A DNA stretch of 37,100 bases from an uncultured Flavobacteriales bacterium (GTDB lineage Bacteria > Bacteroidota > Bacteroidia > Flavobacteriales_D > Crocinitomicaceae), in NCBI GenBank assembly GCA_913059205.1, contig CAJXRM010000024.1, positions 1 to 37,100 on the forward strand, in the 5' to 3' direction. Made by a program: the position numbers and the translations under genes. Of this stretch, positions 23,236 to 31,630 are shown in pieces. The first letter of the stretch is position 1; every line of letters begins with the position of its first letter. Below the pieces are notes generated by a model. That model was given only the letters and a program-made list of their open reading frames with translations. It was not told the origin of the DNA and ran no database searches.

Positions 23236-23676
23236 ATGAAAAAAATAGTGTTTTTAGCAATAGTGGCATTTACGTTTAATTGTAATGCTCAATTGGATAA
23301 GTTAATAGATGATTGGCATTTAGCTGCGACTGAAGCAAATTATGAAGCTTATTTCGGACCAATGGACGAAACATTTGTGTTTTTGGGAACTGCTCCCGGC
23401 GAGCGTTGGGAAAAAGAAGCTTTTTCCGCTTTTTCAAAACCGTATTTCGATAAGGGGCAAGCGTGGGACTTTAAAGCGTCAAATAGAATATGGATGTTTT
23501 CCAAGAATAAAAAAACAGCTTGGTTTGATGAAGACCTCGATACTTGGATGGAAGGTTGTCGCGGAAGTGGGGTAGTTATGAAGAAAAAAGGGGAGTGGAA
23601 AATTGTGTATTATAATCTCACTGTTTTAATAGAAAATGAAAAGATTAAGGAGTTTATAGATTTAAGAAAAAAATAA
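23236..23676 (+). CDS. Exported SnoaL/NTF2-like domain protein
   Basis: 146 residues, signal peptide 1-18. The rest fits the cone-shaped NTF2-like fold of SnoaL-3 proteins: helical WHLAATEANYEAYFGPMDE, then FVFLGTAPGERWEKEAF, then strands SNRIWMFSKNKKTAWFDEDL, GVVMKKKGEWKIVYYNLTV. Such proteins often carry no catalytic residues and bind small ligands; function here is unknown. The gene begins just after the terminator of the subtilase and ends facing the gene at 23723. Confidence 0.85.
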   Translation: MKKIVFLAIVAFTFNCNAQLDKLIDDWHLAATEANYEAYFGPMDETFVFLGTAPGERWEKEAFSAFSKPYFDKGQAWDFKASNRIWMFSKNKKTAWFDEDLDTWMEGCRGSGVVMKKKGEWKIVYYNLTVLIENEKIKEFIDLRKK

Positions 23677-23699
23677 GGGAGATAAAATTTACCTCCCTT
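23664..23699 (-). terminator. Terminator for the 23723-24142 gene
   Basis: On the minus strand, AAGGGAGGTAAA / TTTATCTCCCTT stem (one G-T pair) followed by ATTTTTTTCTT. The hairpin may also stop plus-strand transcripts, less efficiently. Confidence 0.7.
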
Positions 23700-23722
23700 G
23701 ATCTTAAACTTGATTATTATTA

Positions 23723-24142
23723 CTACTTAAAAAATTCAACATAAGAATTGTCAGGATCTATATGTACAGATTCAGGAAATTCAGCATGAAGAATTAATTT
23801 GTTTTCATGATGTTGTTCCAAATTTTCTAGTTGTTTTCGACGAAGTAAAAGAATTGTTGCATTACCGTGATGATCTAACTTATCCAATAAAGTTTCTCCG
23901 TTAAAATCGCATTGCCAATGCGTTTCTCCCATTGATTCCTTATACGTGATTTCGATTGTCGGTACTGCAACAAAATCGTGCGTACCAATTCCACCTAATT
24001 CAAACGCAATTCGCATAAAACCACCTTCTAGTGTCACATCCTCCGCGGTGATTCCTAAGTCCGCAAAAGATTTTTTTCCAATAGTTGGAGAGTTAAACTT
24101 TACCAATACTTCTCCTTCATTAATTTCAATTGTTTGTCCCAT
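23723..24142 (-). CDS. Uncharacterised 139-residue protein
   Basis: Start ATG at 24142 (MGQTIEINEGEVLVKF); a TTG six codons upstream would add KKQKD-type residues and is less likely. It is beta-rich, soluble, with no export signal. Distinct segments: GKKSFADLGITAEDVTLEGG, GIGTHDFVAVPTIEITY, QCDFNGETLLDKLDHHGNATILLLRRKQLENLEQHHENKL (in two parts). I recognise no domain. Followed by its own terminator; the fsa gene lies upstream on the same strand, 105 bp away. Confidence 0.75.
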   Translation of the reverse strand: MGQTIEINEGEVLVKFNSPTIGKKSFADLGITAEDVTLEGGFMRIAFELGGIGTHDFVAVPTIEITYKESMGETHWQCDFNGETLLDKLDHHGNATILLLRRKQLENLEQHHENKLILHAEFPESVHIDPDNSYVEFFK

Positions 24143-24247
24143 ATCTTTTTGTTTTTTCAAAGATAGAGCGGAGTTAACTATTAAAATATGATTAGAAATT
24201 CAATAATTGTTGATTTATATCATGTATCCGAAAAGGAATAATACAAA

Positions 24248-24904
24248 TTATTGATTTCCTTTGGCGTAGTCCGCAAGAAACTGTTCTAGACCAGAAGTTG
24301 TAAGTGGGTGACTAGCAAGAGCTTTAATTGCCTTCAATGGTCCAGTCATAACATCAGAACCAATTTCAGCGCAATTAATAATATGCATTGGATGACGAAC
24401 ACTTGCAGCTAAAATTTGCGTGTCAAAACAATAATTGTCATAGATTAAACGAATTTGAGCAATTAAATCAATACCATTCGTTGAAATATCATCCAAACGT
24501 CCTAAAAATGGAGAAATGTATGTAGCACCTGCTTTGGCAGCCAAAAGAGCTTGACCAGCAGAGAAGATCAATGTGCAATTCGTCTTGATGCCTTTTGATG
24601 AGAAATACTTAATTGCTTTTATTCCCTCAATAATCATTGGGACTTTAACCACAATATTTTTATGTAAAGCAGCAAGTTGTTCCCCCTCACGAATAATTCC
24701 TTCATAATCTGTTGATATCACTTCTGCACTCACAGGTCCGTCTACAATAGAGCAAATTTCTACGTAATGATTTAAAATATTTTGAGCACCTGTAATACCT
24801 TCTTTAGCCATCAATGAAGGGTTTGTAGTAACTCCATCCAATATACCCAAGTCATTTGCTTCTTTAATCTCTTGCAGATTAGCTGTGTCAATAAAAAATT
24901 TCAT
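24248..24904 (-). CDS. fsa: Fructose-6-phosphate aldolase / transaldolase-like
   Basis: 218 residues from ATG at 24904 ([20 protein letters not shown]), the standard family start; earlier codons in frame are ignored. Class I aldolase of the small transaldolase (TalC/MipB/FSA) group. The Schiff-base Lys is Lys87 (NIVVKVPM). Further motifs: [43 protein letters not shown] in pieces, [13 protein letters not shown]. Members either make or cleave fructose 6-phosphate or act as true transaldolases in the pentose phosphate pathway; the sequence alone does not settle which. A TAAATTTG -7 element is present at 24920-24927. Confidence 0.93.
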   Translation of the reverse strand: MKFFIDTANLQEIKEANDLGILDGVTTNPSLMAKEGITGAQNILNHYVEICSIVDGPVSAEVISTDYEGIIREGEQLAALHKNIVVKVPMIIEGIKAIKYFSSKGIKTNCTLIFSAGQALLAAKAGATYISPFLGRLDDISTNGIDLIAQIRLIYDNYCFDTQILAASVRHPMHIINCAEIGSDVMTGPLKAIKALASHPLTTSGLEQFLADYAKGNQ

Positions 24905-25036
24905 ACAATTGTTTTTTATCAAATTTACACTTTAATAGGCTGTTCATTGAATGAAGTGAAAATTGATTTTCAACAAAATAGTAACATTTTAAAGACTGAT
25001 TAAAAAAACTTATATTTAGTCCAAAAATAAAGCACA

Positions 25037-25375
25037 ATGAAACAAATAATTGCCACTCTGATTTTAATTTGCGGTTTTCAATTTTCAGCAAATTCTCAAG
25101 TCGTTTTTTCCGCAAGTAGTAAGTATGATGCCGACGTTAAAGTATTCGTAGCAAATAGTAAATACGATGCTCATTTGGTCGTTTATAAATGCAATTCGAA
25201 ATATGATGCAACGGATAACAAGGGACTTTGGTTTTTCGCTTCAAGTAAATATGATGCTAAAAAGTCAATTTATTTTGTCGACAGTAAATACGATGCCGAT
25301 TTGATAATCTATTTTTCTGATAGTAAATATGACGCTGAATGGAGAGATAGTAGTAAAAAGCAATTGATGTATTAA
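25037..25375 (+). CDS. Exported SKYDA-repeat protein (septoil-knot/DUF6150-like)
   Basis: 112 residues, signal peptide 1-20 (ending SANSQ). The mature part is made of six repeats of about 13-20 residues, each with SKYDA: ASSKYDADVKVFV, NSKYDAHLVVYK, NSKYDATDNKGLWF, SSKYDAKKSIYF, DSKYDADLIIYF, DSKYDAEW. Hydrophobic strand residues alternate after each repeat. This closely resembles the Bacteroidota family (PF19647-type) that structure prediction reported as a 7(1)-knotted fold; I am moderately sure of that link. The function is unknown. Single gene, divergent from fsa. Confidence 0.85.
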   Translation: MKQIIATLILICGFQFSANSQVVFSASSKYDADVKVFVANSKYDAHLVVYKCNSKYDATDNKGLWFFASSKYDAKKSIYFVDSKYDADLIIYFSDSKYDAEWRDSSKKQLMY

Positions 25376-25384
25376 AAACGAGAC

Positions 25385-26179
25385 TTACCACCAAACAGCA
25401 AAACCTTTAGAAAGATTTCCTTTTTTGTCCTTTGACCAAAAAAGGGGGGATTTCTGATTTTTTAAGTAAGCGTCTATTTGTTCAATAAATGTGTCGTAAT
25501 TAATCCATTTTACGCTCTGGTGCGGAGTTACTATCCATTCCAGCTTGTTGGGAATATAAAATTTGCGTTGGTTTATTTCCATTAATTCATGTTTAGTATA
25601 GTACACACCGTAAATACAATCAGTGTTGATTGTTTTGTAATCAACTTTATTGGAGGAAAACGGGGTAAATAGTTGTGCTTTAAAACAAACTTTTTGTTGT
25701 ATTGAGTCAGCAGATACACCCAGCTTTGAAAGTGATTCTGCCGTTTTTGAGTGGAATAAGAGTGGAAGCTGTTTCTTTTTTAGTTTCTCTATTTTCTCTA
25801 GTAGCGAATCTTTTTTGTTTGGACCAATCCAACAAGAAAGCTCATTTTTACTCATGTTCGGATCAAATAAATAAAACTTATAAGCAATTTCAAGATGTAT
25901 AATTTTTGATTCGCTTTCTAAAATACAATCTAATTCTCCTAAAGTAATGTTGTTCTCAATAATTTGAATATTCTTGGCCAGTAGTTGAAACTTAGAATCA
26001 CTTTCAAGCGCCTGAAATACGCATTGCTCTGCGAACATTCCTAAACGTATTTTGGTTGAAATAAGTTCATTCTGAATTGAGTCTGCACTTAATTCAAGTT
26101 GATCTATATCCTCAACTAACGCGTGTTTCCATAAGTTTGGAGTAGTAATAATTCCGTTATATATGGAAGATTGTATCAA
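25385..26179 (-). CDS. DUF1853 family protein, PD-(D/E)XK-like
   Basis: 264 residues. Family features: LGMFAEQCVFQAL, ITLGELDCILESESKIIHLEIAYKFYLF in two parts, CWIGPNKKDSLLEKIEKL, and a C-terminal PHQSVKWINYDTF...FAVWW. The ELD...EIAYK spacing matches the D...ExK metal site of PD-(D/E)XK nucleases, so a nuclease fold is plausible. The frame opens with TTG at 26179 (translated MIQSSIYNG); no closer ATG is in frame, so TTG or an upstream ATT is the start. It ends 9 bp from the stop of the SKYDA-repeat gene. Confidence 0.85.
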   Translation of the reverse strand: MIQSSIYNGIITTPNLWKHALVEDIDQLELSADSIQNELISTKIRLGMFAEQCVFQALESDSKFQLLAKNIQIIENNITLGELDCILESESKIIHLEIAYKFYLFDPNMSKNELSCWIGPNKKDSLLEKIEKLKKKQLPLLFHSKTAESLSKLGVSADSIQQKVCFKAQLFTPFSSNKVDYKTINTDCIYGVYYTKHELMEINQRKFYIPNKLEWIVTPHQSVKWINYDTFIEQIDAYLKNQKSPLFWSKDKKGNLSKGFAVWW

Positions 26180-26245
26180 TGCAATTCGTCTTTAAATCTA
26201 CTGGTTTTAAATAATTCATTAATTTAACGAAAAAAAAAACAAATT

Positions 26246-26692
26246 ATGAGAAAGTCCAATTTATTGCCAGTGTTTTTAATAGGTTTCATCCTTTTTAGTT
26301 TAACTTCTTGTTCAAGTGAGGCGACAGGAGAAGAAGGAAAAAGCGATGCCGAAGTACTAACAACGGATATGTTAATTGAAGAAGCCAATAAAATTGGTAA
26401 AGATGAATTTGAGAAAAAATATCCTCAAGACTCAGAAATTGAAATTCAAGGTGAAGCTAGATTCCCTGCAACGTGGGATGATAAAATTGCCGTTAAATTT
26501 GGTTCAGGGATGAATGATTTACCGATTACGGCAGATTTTATGTTCACGGATAACGGTGGCACGAAGGAATCAACGGATGATCAGATTACAAGTGGAGAGA
26601 TTTTACACTTCAAAGGGAAAGTTGGAATGACATTTTTCGATGAAAAAGGTAAGCTATCACGACTGAGTATTTCAGATTGTAAAGTACTTTAA
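26246..26692 (+). CDS. Lipoprotein with OB-fold (tRNA_anti-like)
   Basis: 148 residues. Lipobox LTSC, Cys22, followed by SSEATGEEGKSD, a usual Bacteroidota surface- or periplasm-directed linker. The C-terminal part matches the OB-fold putative lipoprotein family (PF12869): EIQGEARFPATWDD, HFKGKVGMTFFDEKGKLSRLSISDCKVL in pieces. The function is unknown. Single gene, with a bidirectional terminator after it. Confidence 0.85.
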   Translation: MRKSNLLPVFLIGFILFSLTSCSSEATGEEGKSDAEVLTTDMLIEEANKIGKDEFEKKYPQDSEIEIQGEARFPATWDDKIAVKFGSGMNDLPITADFMFTDNGGTKESTDDQITSGEILHFKGKVGMTFFDEKGKLSRLSISDCKVL

Positions 26693-26695
26693 TTT

Positions 26696-26732
26696 AAAAA
26701 GACCATTAATACTGTTAATGGTCTTTTTTTTT
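26696..26732. terminator. Bidirectional terminator
   Basis: AAAAAGACCATTAA / TTAATGGTCTTTTT with loop TACTG. T-tracts lie on both strands; it serves the lipoprotein (plus) and DUF4294 (minus). Confidence 0.9.
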
Positions 26733-27399
26733 ATTTCTTATTTTTCTTGGCTTCTCGTTTCGCCTTTTTTATTTTTTTTACCTTCTTCTTAGATCTCTTT
26801 ACGTTTTCGCGATATTCAACCATGCTTTCTTTGTATGCTTCTTTATTCATTTTTTTCATTTGTTTATCAAATGAAATCCGCCCACTTTCGATGTCTTGAA
26901 TTACAACTTCAGTGATCCAATCATCACCATTCGGGTCGTAGGTTGAGTTTAAATTCTGTCCCCAAAGTTTGGCGATTCCAGTATAGAAGGTGTTTTGAAA
27001 GCCGCCGCGGTACTTTTTAATTATCTCATTGACCGTCATTCCTGTTTCACGATAAACTAATTTCATAAGTAAATCTCCTTCGCTATCGTACAAATCTTTG
27101 ATGTTAAAAATGAATTCATCTTTTAAATCGGCGTGTGCTTCTTTGCCATACTTTTTCTTTTTACGCTTTTTACTTATTTCGGCCAAATCTGATTCATACT
27201 CATCAATCAGTTCCTTTGCTTTCAACGCCATAGGGTAGGTACGTTTAAGGAGTCGCAATTGCCGTTTGTACTTGGAGTTAAAGTTTTTATCAACGCGCAT
27301 TTCAATGATCTGCTGTTGCTTTTCTATTGAAGCGATTTCTTGTCCATAAAGAATACTCGAAAAACTCGCTATAATCAGGGGTATGATAATTCGTAACAT
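26731..27399 (-). CDS. DUF4294 domain protein
   Basis: 222 residues with a signal peptide (about 1-20) and a strongly basic C terminus (KKVKKIKKAKREAKKNKK). DUF4294 signature: KRQLRLLKRTYPMALKAKELI, LLMKLVYRETGMTVNEIIKKY, RGGFQNTFYTGIAKLWGQNL. Conserved in Bacteroidota; no role assigned. The basic tail is typical of the family. Divergent from the lipoprotein at 27489. Confidence 0.9.
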   Translation of the reverse strand: MLRIIIPLIIASFSSILYGQEIASIEKQQQIIEMRVDKNFNSKYKRQLRLLKRTYPMALKAKELIDEYESDLAEISKKRKKKKYGKEAHADLKDEFIFNIKDLYDSEGDLLMKLVYRETGMTVNEIIKKYRGGFQNTFYTGIAKLWGQNLNSTYDPNGDDWITEVVIQDIESGRISFDKQMKKMNKEAYKESMVEYRENVKRSKKKVKKIKKAKREAKKNKK

Positions 27400-27488
27400 T
27401 TTCTTGCTTTTTTATTGGTGCTATTTTCTAAGAAGTTCGTATTATTGGTAATAAGTTAAACAATAAATCTGCCAAAAAGAGTTTTTTG

Positions 27489-27941
27489 ATGAACAAACTT
27501 CTTTTTATTATAACGGTTTTTACCGTAATTAGTTGTAGTTCGGATGGGAAAAATCCGGATGAAGTTATCGATGATCGAGATACAACGCTAGTTGATACCG
27601 AAATTCCAGATACATTAGATAAGCAAATCATATCTGATTATGATATGTCAACTGTGGATAAAAAAAATTCAAAGGAATTTAAACAAAACCTTGTCAATAT
27701 TGAAAAGCAGTTTGGAGAACAATGGGGATTTTGCGATTGTGTAATTAAAAATGACTCTATTAACAAAGCGTTTTCAAAACAAGTTTCAGATAAAGAGTTC
27801 GATCGTTTGTCGGCTCGTTTTGATGAAATAGATCAAAAATGCAAAGCCTTTTTAGCTCAAAATCCGAATACAACCCCTGAGGAACGTGCTAAGCATGAGA
27901 AAAAGGTGAAAAAATGTCTAAAAGAAGCGGGCATTAAATAG
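27489..27941 (+). CDS. Lipoprotein, FCDCV...NDSINKAF family
   Basis: 150 residues from ATG at 27489; the TTG just before it is not needed. Lipobox ISC, Cys16 (VFTVISC). After a charged linker, the core GEQWGFCDCVIKNDSINKAF is nearly identical to the secreted protein at 15105-15425; EFDRLSARFDEIDQKCKAFL and HEKKVKKCLKEAGI follow in the same order. Different N-terminal targeting (lipid anchor here, cleaved signal there) suggests two surface or periplasmic forms. It is 26 bp before the AlkD-like gene, likely an operon. Confidence 0.85.
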   Translation: MNKLLFIITVFTVISCSSDGKNPDEVIDDRDTTLVDTEIPDTLDKQIISDYDMSTVDKKNSKEFKQNLVNIEKQFGEQWGFCDCVIKNDSINKAFSKQVSDKEFDRLSARFDEIDQKCKAFLAQNPNTTPEERAKHEKKVKKCLKEAGIK

Positions 27942-27967
27942 AGATTCAATTTTCTAAAAATCAATTC

Positions 27968-28675
27968 ATGGATTTAAATGAAGTAATGGAATACCTTGAA
28001 AGCAAGGGATCTGAACAAACGCGTAAAACATTTTTAAGACATGGAGGTCCTGAAAACATGTTTGGTGTAAAAGTGGGCGATTTAAAACCAATTGTAAAAA
28101 AAGAGAAAAAGAACCATAATTTGGCAATGCAGCTGTTCGCCACAGGAAATTCTGATGCTCAGTACTTGGCAGGACTGATTGCCGATCCAAATCAATTTAC
28201 TGAGAAAGATTTTGAGAATTGGGGATTGAACGGAAAATGGTCAATGATACTGCATTATGCTTTAGCTTGGAACATTGCAGAAAGTCCAATTTGTATGGAA
28301 GTTTGTGCCAAATGGATTGATTCTGAAAATACAGATCTTCAGGAGGCTGCTTGGGCTGCAATGGGTGCATATTTGGGTATTGTAGATAATAGTGCTTTGG
28401 ATGTAGCATTTCATACAAGTTTAATTGAACGCATTAAATCAACAATTCATGCGCAAGCCAATCAAGTGAAGTACTGCATGAATGGGTACTTAATCGCATT
28501 GGGATGTGCAGTACCTGAACTAACAGAACTTTGTAAAGAAGCAGGTGAACACATCGGAAAAGTAGAAGTTTTCATGGGTGATACAGCTTGTAAAGTTCCA
28601 GATATTGTAACTTATATTTCTAAAGTCGAAGGTATGGGCAGAATTGGAAAAAAGAAAAAAAATGCGAAGTGTTGA
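27968..28675 (+). CDS. AlkD-like HEAT-repeat protein (DNA alkylation repair family)
   Basis: 235 residues, all-helical, of the DNA alkylation repair enzyme family (PF08713): FLRHGGPENMFGVKVGDLKP, WGLNGKWSMILHYALAW, LQEAAWAAMGAYLG, SLIERIKSTIHAQANQVKYC. Basic C terminus (GRIGKKKKNAKC). AlkD excises alkylated bases with a Trp-Asp-Arg set. The Trp is present near residue 91, but I do not see the usual catalytic Asp a few residues later, so it may be a non-enzymatic relative. Possibly co-transcribed with the lipoprotein before and the metal-uptake operon after. Confidence 0.85.
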   Translation: MDLNEVMEYLESKGSEQTRKTFLRHGGPENMFGVKVGDLKPIVKKEKKNHNLAMQLFATGNSDAQYLAGLIADPNQFTEKDFENWGLNGKWSMILHYALAWNIAESPICMEVCAKWIDSENTDLQEAAWAAMGAYLGIVDNSALDVAFHTSLIERIKSTIHAQANQVKYCMNGYLIALGCAVPELTELCKEAGEHIGKVEVFMGDTACKVPDIVTYISKVEGMGRIGKKKKNAKC

Positions 28676-28702
28676 TTTAGTTTTTATACTTTTACTAAAG
28701 TA

Positions 28703-29035
28703 ATGAAGCATATTTTCATATTCAGTGTCCTTTTTTGCCTCGTTTTTTTAAACGTTCCTAGAAGTCTTGTTCATAATTGTGAAGATCATCACGAAGTTGA
28801 ACATCACGTGATTTCTGACAATGAAAAACAAAAGCAAAGCAATGACCTCTCATTTGATGTTGAGGGTAATACCTGTTTTGTGTGCGAGTTTGATTTAGGA
28901 TTTTTTCATATTCCAGATTTTAGATTGCCGGCTTTTGCTAAGTATTTCAATTATACCTTTGTTACACCTTCTGTTGATTATTGCAATCCAGAAGAATTTA
29001 ATGCATTTTCACATCGAGGTCCTCCCGCTGCTTAA
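28703..29035 (+). CDS. Exported His/Cys-rich protein with RGPPAA tail
   Basis: 110 residues: signal peptide (about 1-22), then an acidic His cluster (CEDHHEVEHHVISD), CxxC (CFVCEFDLGFF) and the terminal SHRGPPAA. Small proteins with a C-terminal R(G/A)PP, as in DUF2946, often sit just before TonB receptors for metals. It is 67 bp upstream of the TonB receptor on the same strand and is probably the first gene of a metal-uptake operon. A periplasmic metal-binding role is inferred from composition and position. Confidence 0.75.
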   Translation: MKHIFIFSVLFCLVFLNVPRSLVHNCEDHHEVEHHVISDNEKQKQSNDLSFDVEGNTCFVCEFDLGFFHIPDFRLPAFAKYFNYTFVTPSVDYCNPEEFNAFSHRGPPAA

Positions 29036-29102
29036 TATTCAAGACCACTAGTTCTACTACGAAATGAATATTAACTGAATCTTACGATTCTAAAGCACAA
29101 CA

Positions 29103-31325
29103 ATGAATAAATTTTTTTTATTGGTTGTCACATTTTTTGTGATAATCCAATCTATGGCACAGGAGTTATCTGGACGTGTAATAGATGCAAACACAAATGA
29201 AGGAATTCCTTCGGCATCAATATATATTCGGTCAATCGGAATTGGAATACATTCCGATATTGATGGATATTTTAATTTTTCCAACTCCTTGCCAAATGAG
29301 TTTGAAGTTGAAGTTTCTTTCGCAACTTTTACCAAGCAATACATCGATGCGCGAAGAGGTGATACTTTGTTGATAAAACTGGAGGAACATCATTTGGACT
29401 TTGAAGATGTGATCGTATCAAGTCCTGCTGGCGGTGTTGCTCGCAGCAATGCATTTAGAGTTGAACACCTGGAATTAAAAGAACTAAATGCAATTCAGTC
29501 GTCAAGTTTAAGCGAGGCAATTTCAAATATTAATGGTGTCCAACAAGCTTCCCTAGGTGTAGGCATTTCCAAACCTGTAATTCGAGGAATGCAAGGTATG
29601 CGCGTTTTAACTTTGTTAAATGGTATGCGAATTGAAAACCAACAGTGGGGAGGTGACCATGGAATGGCAGTTTCTCAATTGGGTGTTGAAGCGGTTGAAA
29701 TCATTAAAGGCCCTTCATCTTTGCTGTATGGAGGTGATGCTTTTGGTGGAATAGTGTATTTAATTGATGCACCTTACGCAAAACAAAATTCACAGGAAAT
29801 TGCCTACAATTCTATTTTTGAAACAGTTAATATGGGTACGACTAATACTTTGTCATACAAAGTGTCTAAAGGTATTTTCCGACTTAATCTTGCCGGAATT
29901 TACTCCAACAATGCTGACTACCAACTACCGAATTCAAAATTTGCTGAAAACACGCGTTATTTGAATCAGGGGATTAAACTTGGTGTAGGAGTGAGTAAGA
30001 AAAACTGGGTTTCTCATCTTAGGTATATTTATTCGAATGATAGAATTGGAATCCCCGGACATACGCATGATACTATCATTGATCCATTGAATTTTCAATC
30101 AGACGATTCATCGCGTGAATTTGAAATTCCTGTTCAAAAAATTCAGAATCACATTTTTTCTTTTGAGAACAAGTTCTTTTTTGGAAAGAATGAGTTGGAA
30201 TTATTGGTAGGAAACACCTTTAATGATTTGTCTGAATATGAGGAGAAATATACTATTCCAGGTATGCAGGTCAAATTGAATTCTTCTTTACTTAATTTAA
30301 GATACAAACACTTGTTTTCTGAACAATGGAAATTAATTGCGGGCTATCAAGGAATGTATCAAGTGAATAAAAATAATCCGGATGCCGAAGAACAGTTGAT
30401 TCCGGCTTTCAACCAATTGGATAATGGTGTTTACCTAATTGGGTACTTTTCAAAAGGAAAGTGGAACGCACAAATCGGTGCGCGATACGATGTCCGTGGA
30501 CTTACTGTAAATGAAGAACAGTTCAATGCGAATTATGGAAGTCCGAATTTCTCGGCTGGAGGAACGTACTCCGCAACTCTGAGCACCTTGCGTTTAAACG
30601 TCTCAACCGGATTTAGATCACCTCATCTTTCTGAATTGTTCTCGGATGGAATTCACCACGGCACACTGCGTTACGAAATAGGGGACGAAGCGTTGAAATC
30701 GGAATATGCAACCCAAATTGATTTTAGTTATGAATTTCATGGTGAGCACGTCGAGTTAATCGTAAATCCTTTTTATAATTACATTCAAAATTACATTCAA
30801 ATTCAACCCATTGATTCCATAATTGATGGAGCGAAAGTGTTTCTGTATGGTCAAACAAACGATGTAAATTTATATGGATTGGATTTAGGATTCCATTACC
30901 ATCCTCATTTTGCGCATTGGTTGCATTTAGAAAGTTCTTATTCCTATATAAGAGGTGAACAATTGAATGGTAGCAGTTTAACCTTGATGCCACAAGCAAG
31001 AATAAACAGTTTCTTAAAAGTTAACTTTTCGGGGAACAAAAAATTCAAAGTCAATCAGATTTCTCTACAACATCAATATTACTTCAAACAAAATCAATTA
31101 ACGGACTTTGAAACAAGAACGAATGATTACCATTTATTGAATTTCGGGATGGACTTCATTTGGAAATTGAAAACTCCATTGGAAATTGGTATTGGATCAA
31201 AGAACATTTTCAATACGGCATATGTTAATCATCTTTCTAGATTGAAAAACATAGACTTACAACATCCAGGAAGGAGTTTTTATGTAAAAGTAGGAATTAC
31301 GATAAATCATCACTTTAAACAATAA
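29103..31325 (+). CDS. TonB-dependent outer-membrane receptor (metal-type)
   Basis: 740 residues. Signal peptide (1-20), CarboxypepD_reg-like domain (about 21-105: GRVIDANTNEGIPSASIYI, GYFNF), plug (about 115-220: PVIRGMQGMRVLTLLNGMRI, VEAVEIIKGPSSLLYGGDAF), then a 22-strand barrel ending with the aromatic C-terminal strand (FYVKVGITINHHF). The plug segment QQWGGDHGMAVSQ resembles ZnuD-type zinc receptors, and loop HTHDT adds His. Flanked by the His/Cys RGPP protein and two Cys-rich mini-lipoproteins, so a divalent metal, perhaps zinc or copper, is the likely ligand. Confidence 0.92.
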   Translation: MNKFFLLVVTFFVIIQSMAQELSGRVIDANTNEGIPSASIYIRSIGIGIHSDIDGYFNFSNSLPNEFEVEVSFATFTKQYIDARRGDTLLIKLEEHHLDFEDVIVSSPAGGVARSNAFRVEHLELKELNAIQSSSLSEAISNINGVQQASLGVGISKPVIRGMQGMRVLTLLNGMRIENQQWGGDHGMAVSQLGVEAVEIIKGPSSLLYGGDAFGGIVYLIDAPYAKQNSQEIAYNSIFETVNMGTTNTLSYKVSKGIFRLNLAGIYSNNADYQLPNSKFAENTRYLNQGIKLGVGVSKKNWVSHLRYIYSNDRIGIPGHTHDTIIDPLNFQSDDSSREFEIPVQKIQNHIFSFENKFFFGKNELELLVGNTFNDLSEYEEKYTIPGMQVKLNSSLLNLRYKHLFSEQWKLIAGYQGMYQVNKNNPDAEEQLIPAFNQLDNGVYLIGYFSKGKWNAQIGARYDVRGLTVNEEQFNANYGSPNFSAGGTYSATLSTLRLNVSTGFRSPHLSELFSDGIHHGTLRYEIGDEALKSEYATQIDFSYEFHGEHVELIVNPFYNYIQNYIQIQPIDSIIDGAKVFLYGQTNDVNLYGLDLGFHYHPHFAHWLHLESSYSYIRGEQLNGSSLTLMPQARINSFLKVNFSGNKKFKVNQISLQHQYYFKQNQLTDFETRTNDYHLLNFGMDFIWKLKTPLEIGIGSKNIFNTAYVNHLSRLKNIDLQHPGRSFYVKVGITINHHFKQ

Positions 31326-31351
31326 TCAATTAATAACAAAAACAAACAATT

Positions 31352-31567
31352 ATGAAAAAGGGAATAAAAAATTCAGCAGTATTGCTCGCGTTTGCCAGTT
31401 TTACAATGATTTCTTGCGAGAAAGATCATTGTCACGAATGTCACTATGACGGGCCAAATGGAGAAGTTGAGTTAGGCGAGAAATGTGGAGATGATCTTGA
31501 AGATATTGAGAGCAATGGCTATGCCGTTGATGGTACAGTTTATGAAGTTCACTGTCACGGACATTAA
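31352..31567 (+). CDS. Cys/His-rich mini-lipoprotein A
   Basis: 71 residues. Lipobox ISC with Cys22, then a CxxC plus His pattern (CEKDHCHECHYDG), GEKCGDD and a terminal HCHGH. It is 26 bp after the TonB gene. A paralogue follows at 31631 with the same Cys framework, so the pair arose by duplication. Likely a surface or periplasmic metal binder serving the receptor; function is inferred. Confidence 0.85.
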   Translation: MKKGIKNSAVLLAFASFTMISCEKDHCHECHYDGPNGEVELGEKCGDDLEDIESNGYAVDGTVYEVHCHGH

Positions 31568-31630
31568 TTTGTTTTTTTTTCTTAAATTGCTTTTAAATTA
31601 GAATTATATAAATCAACTAATAATTAAGCT

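Noticed and set aside
25117-25344. CRISPR-like array from regularly spaced AGTAARTAYGATGC words
   Set aside because: The repeats are in frame, code for SKYDA, and spacing varies; it is a protein repeat. No CRISPR array or cas gene is present in the window.
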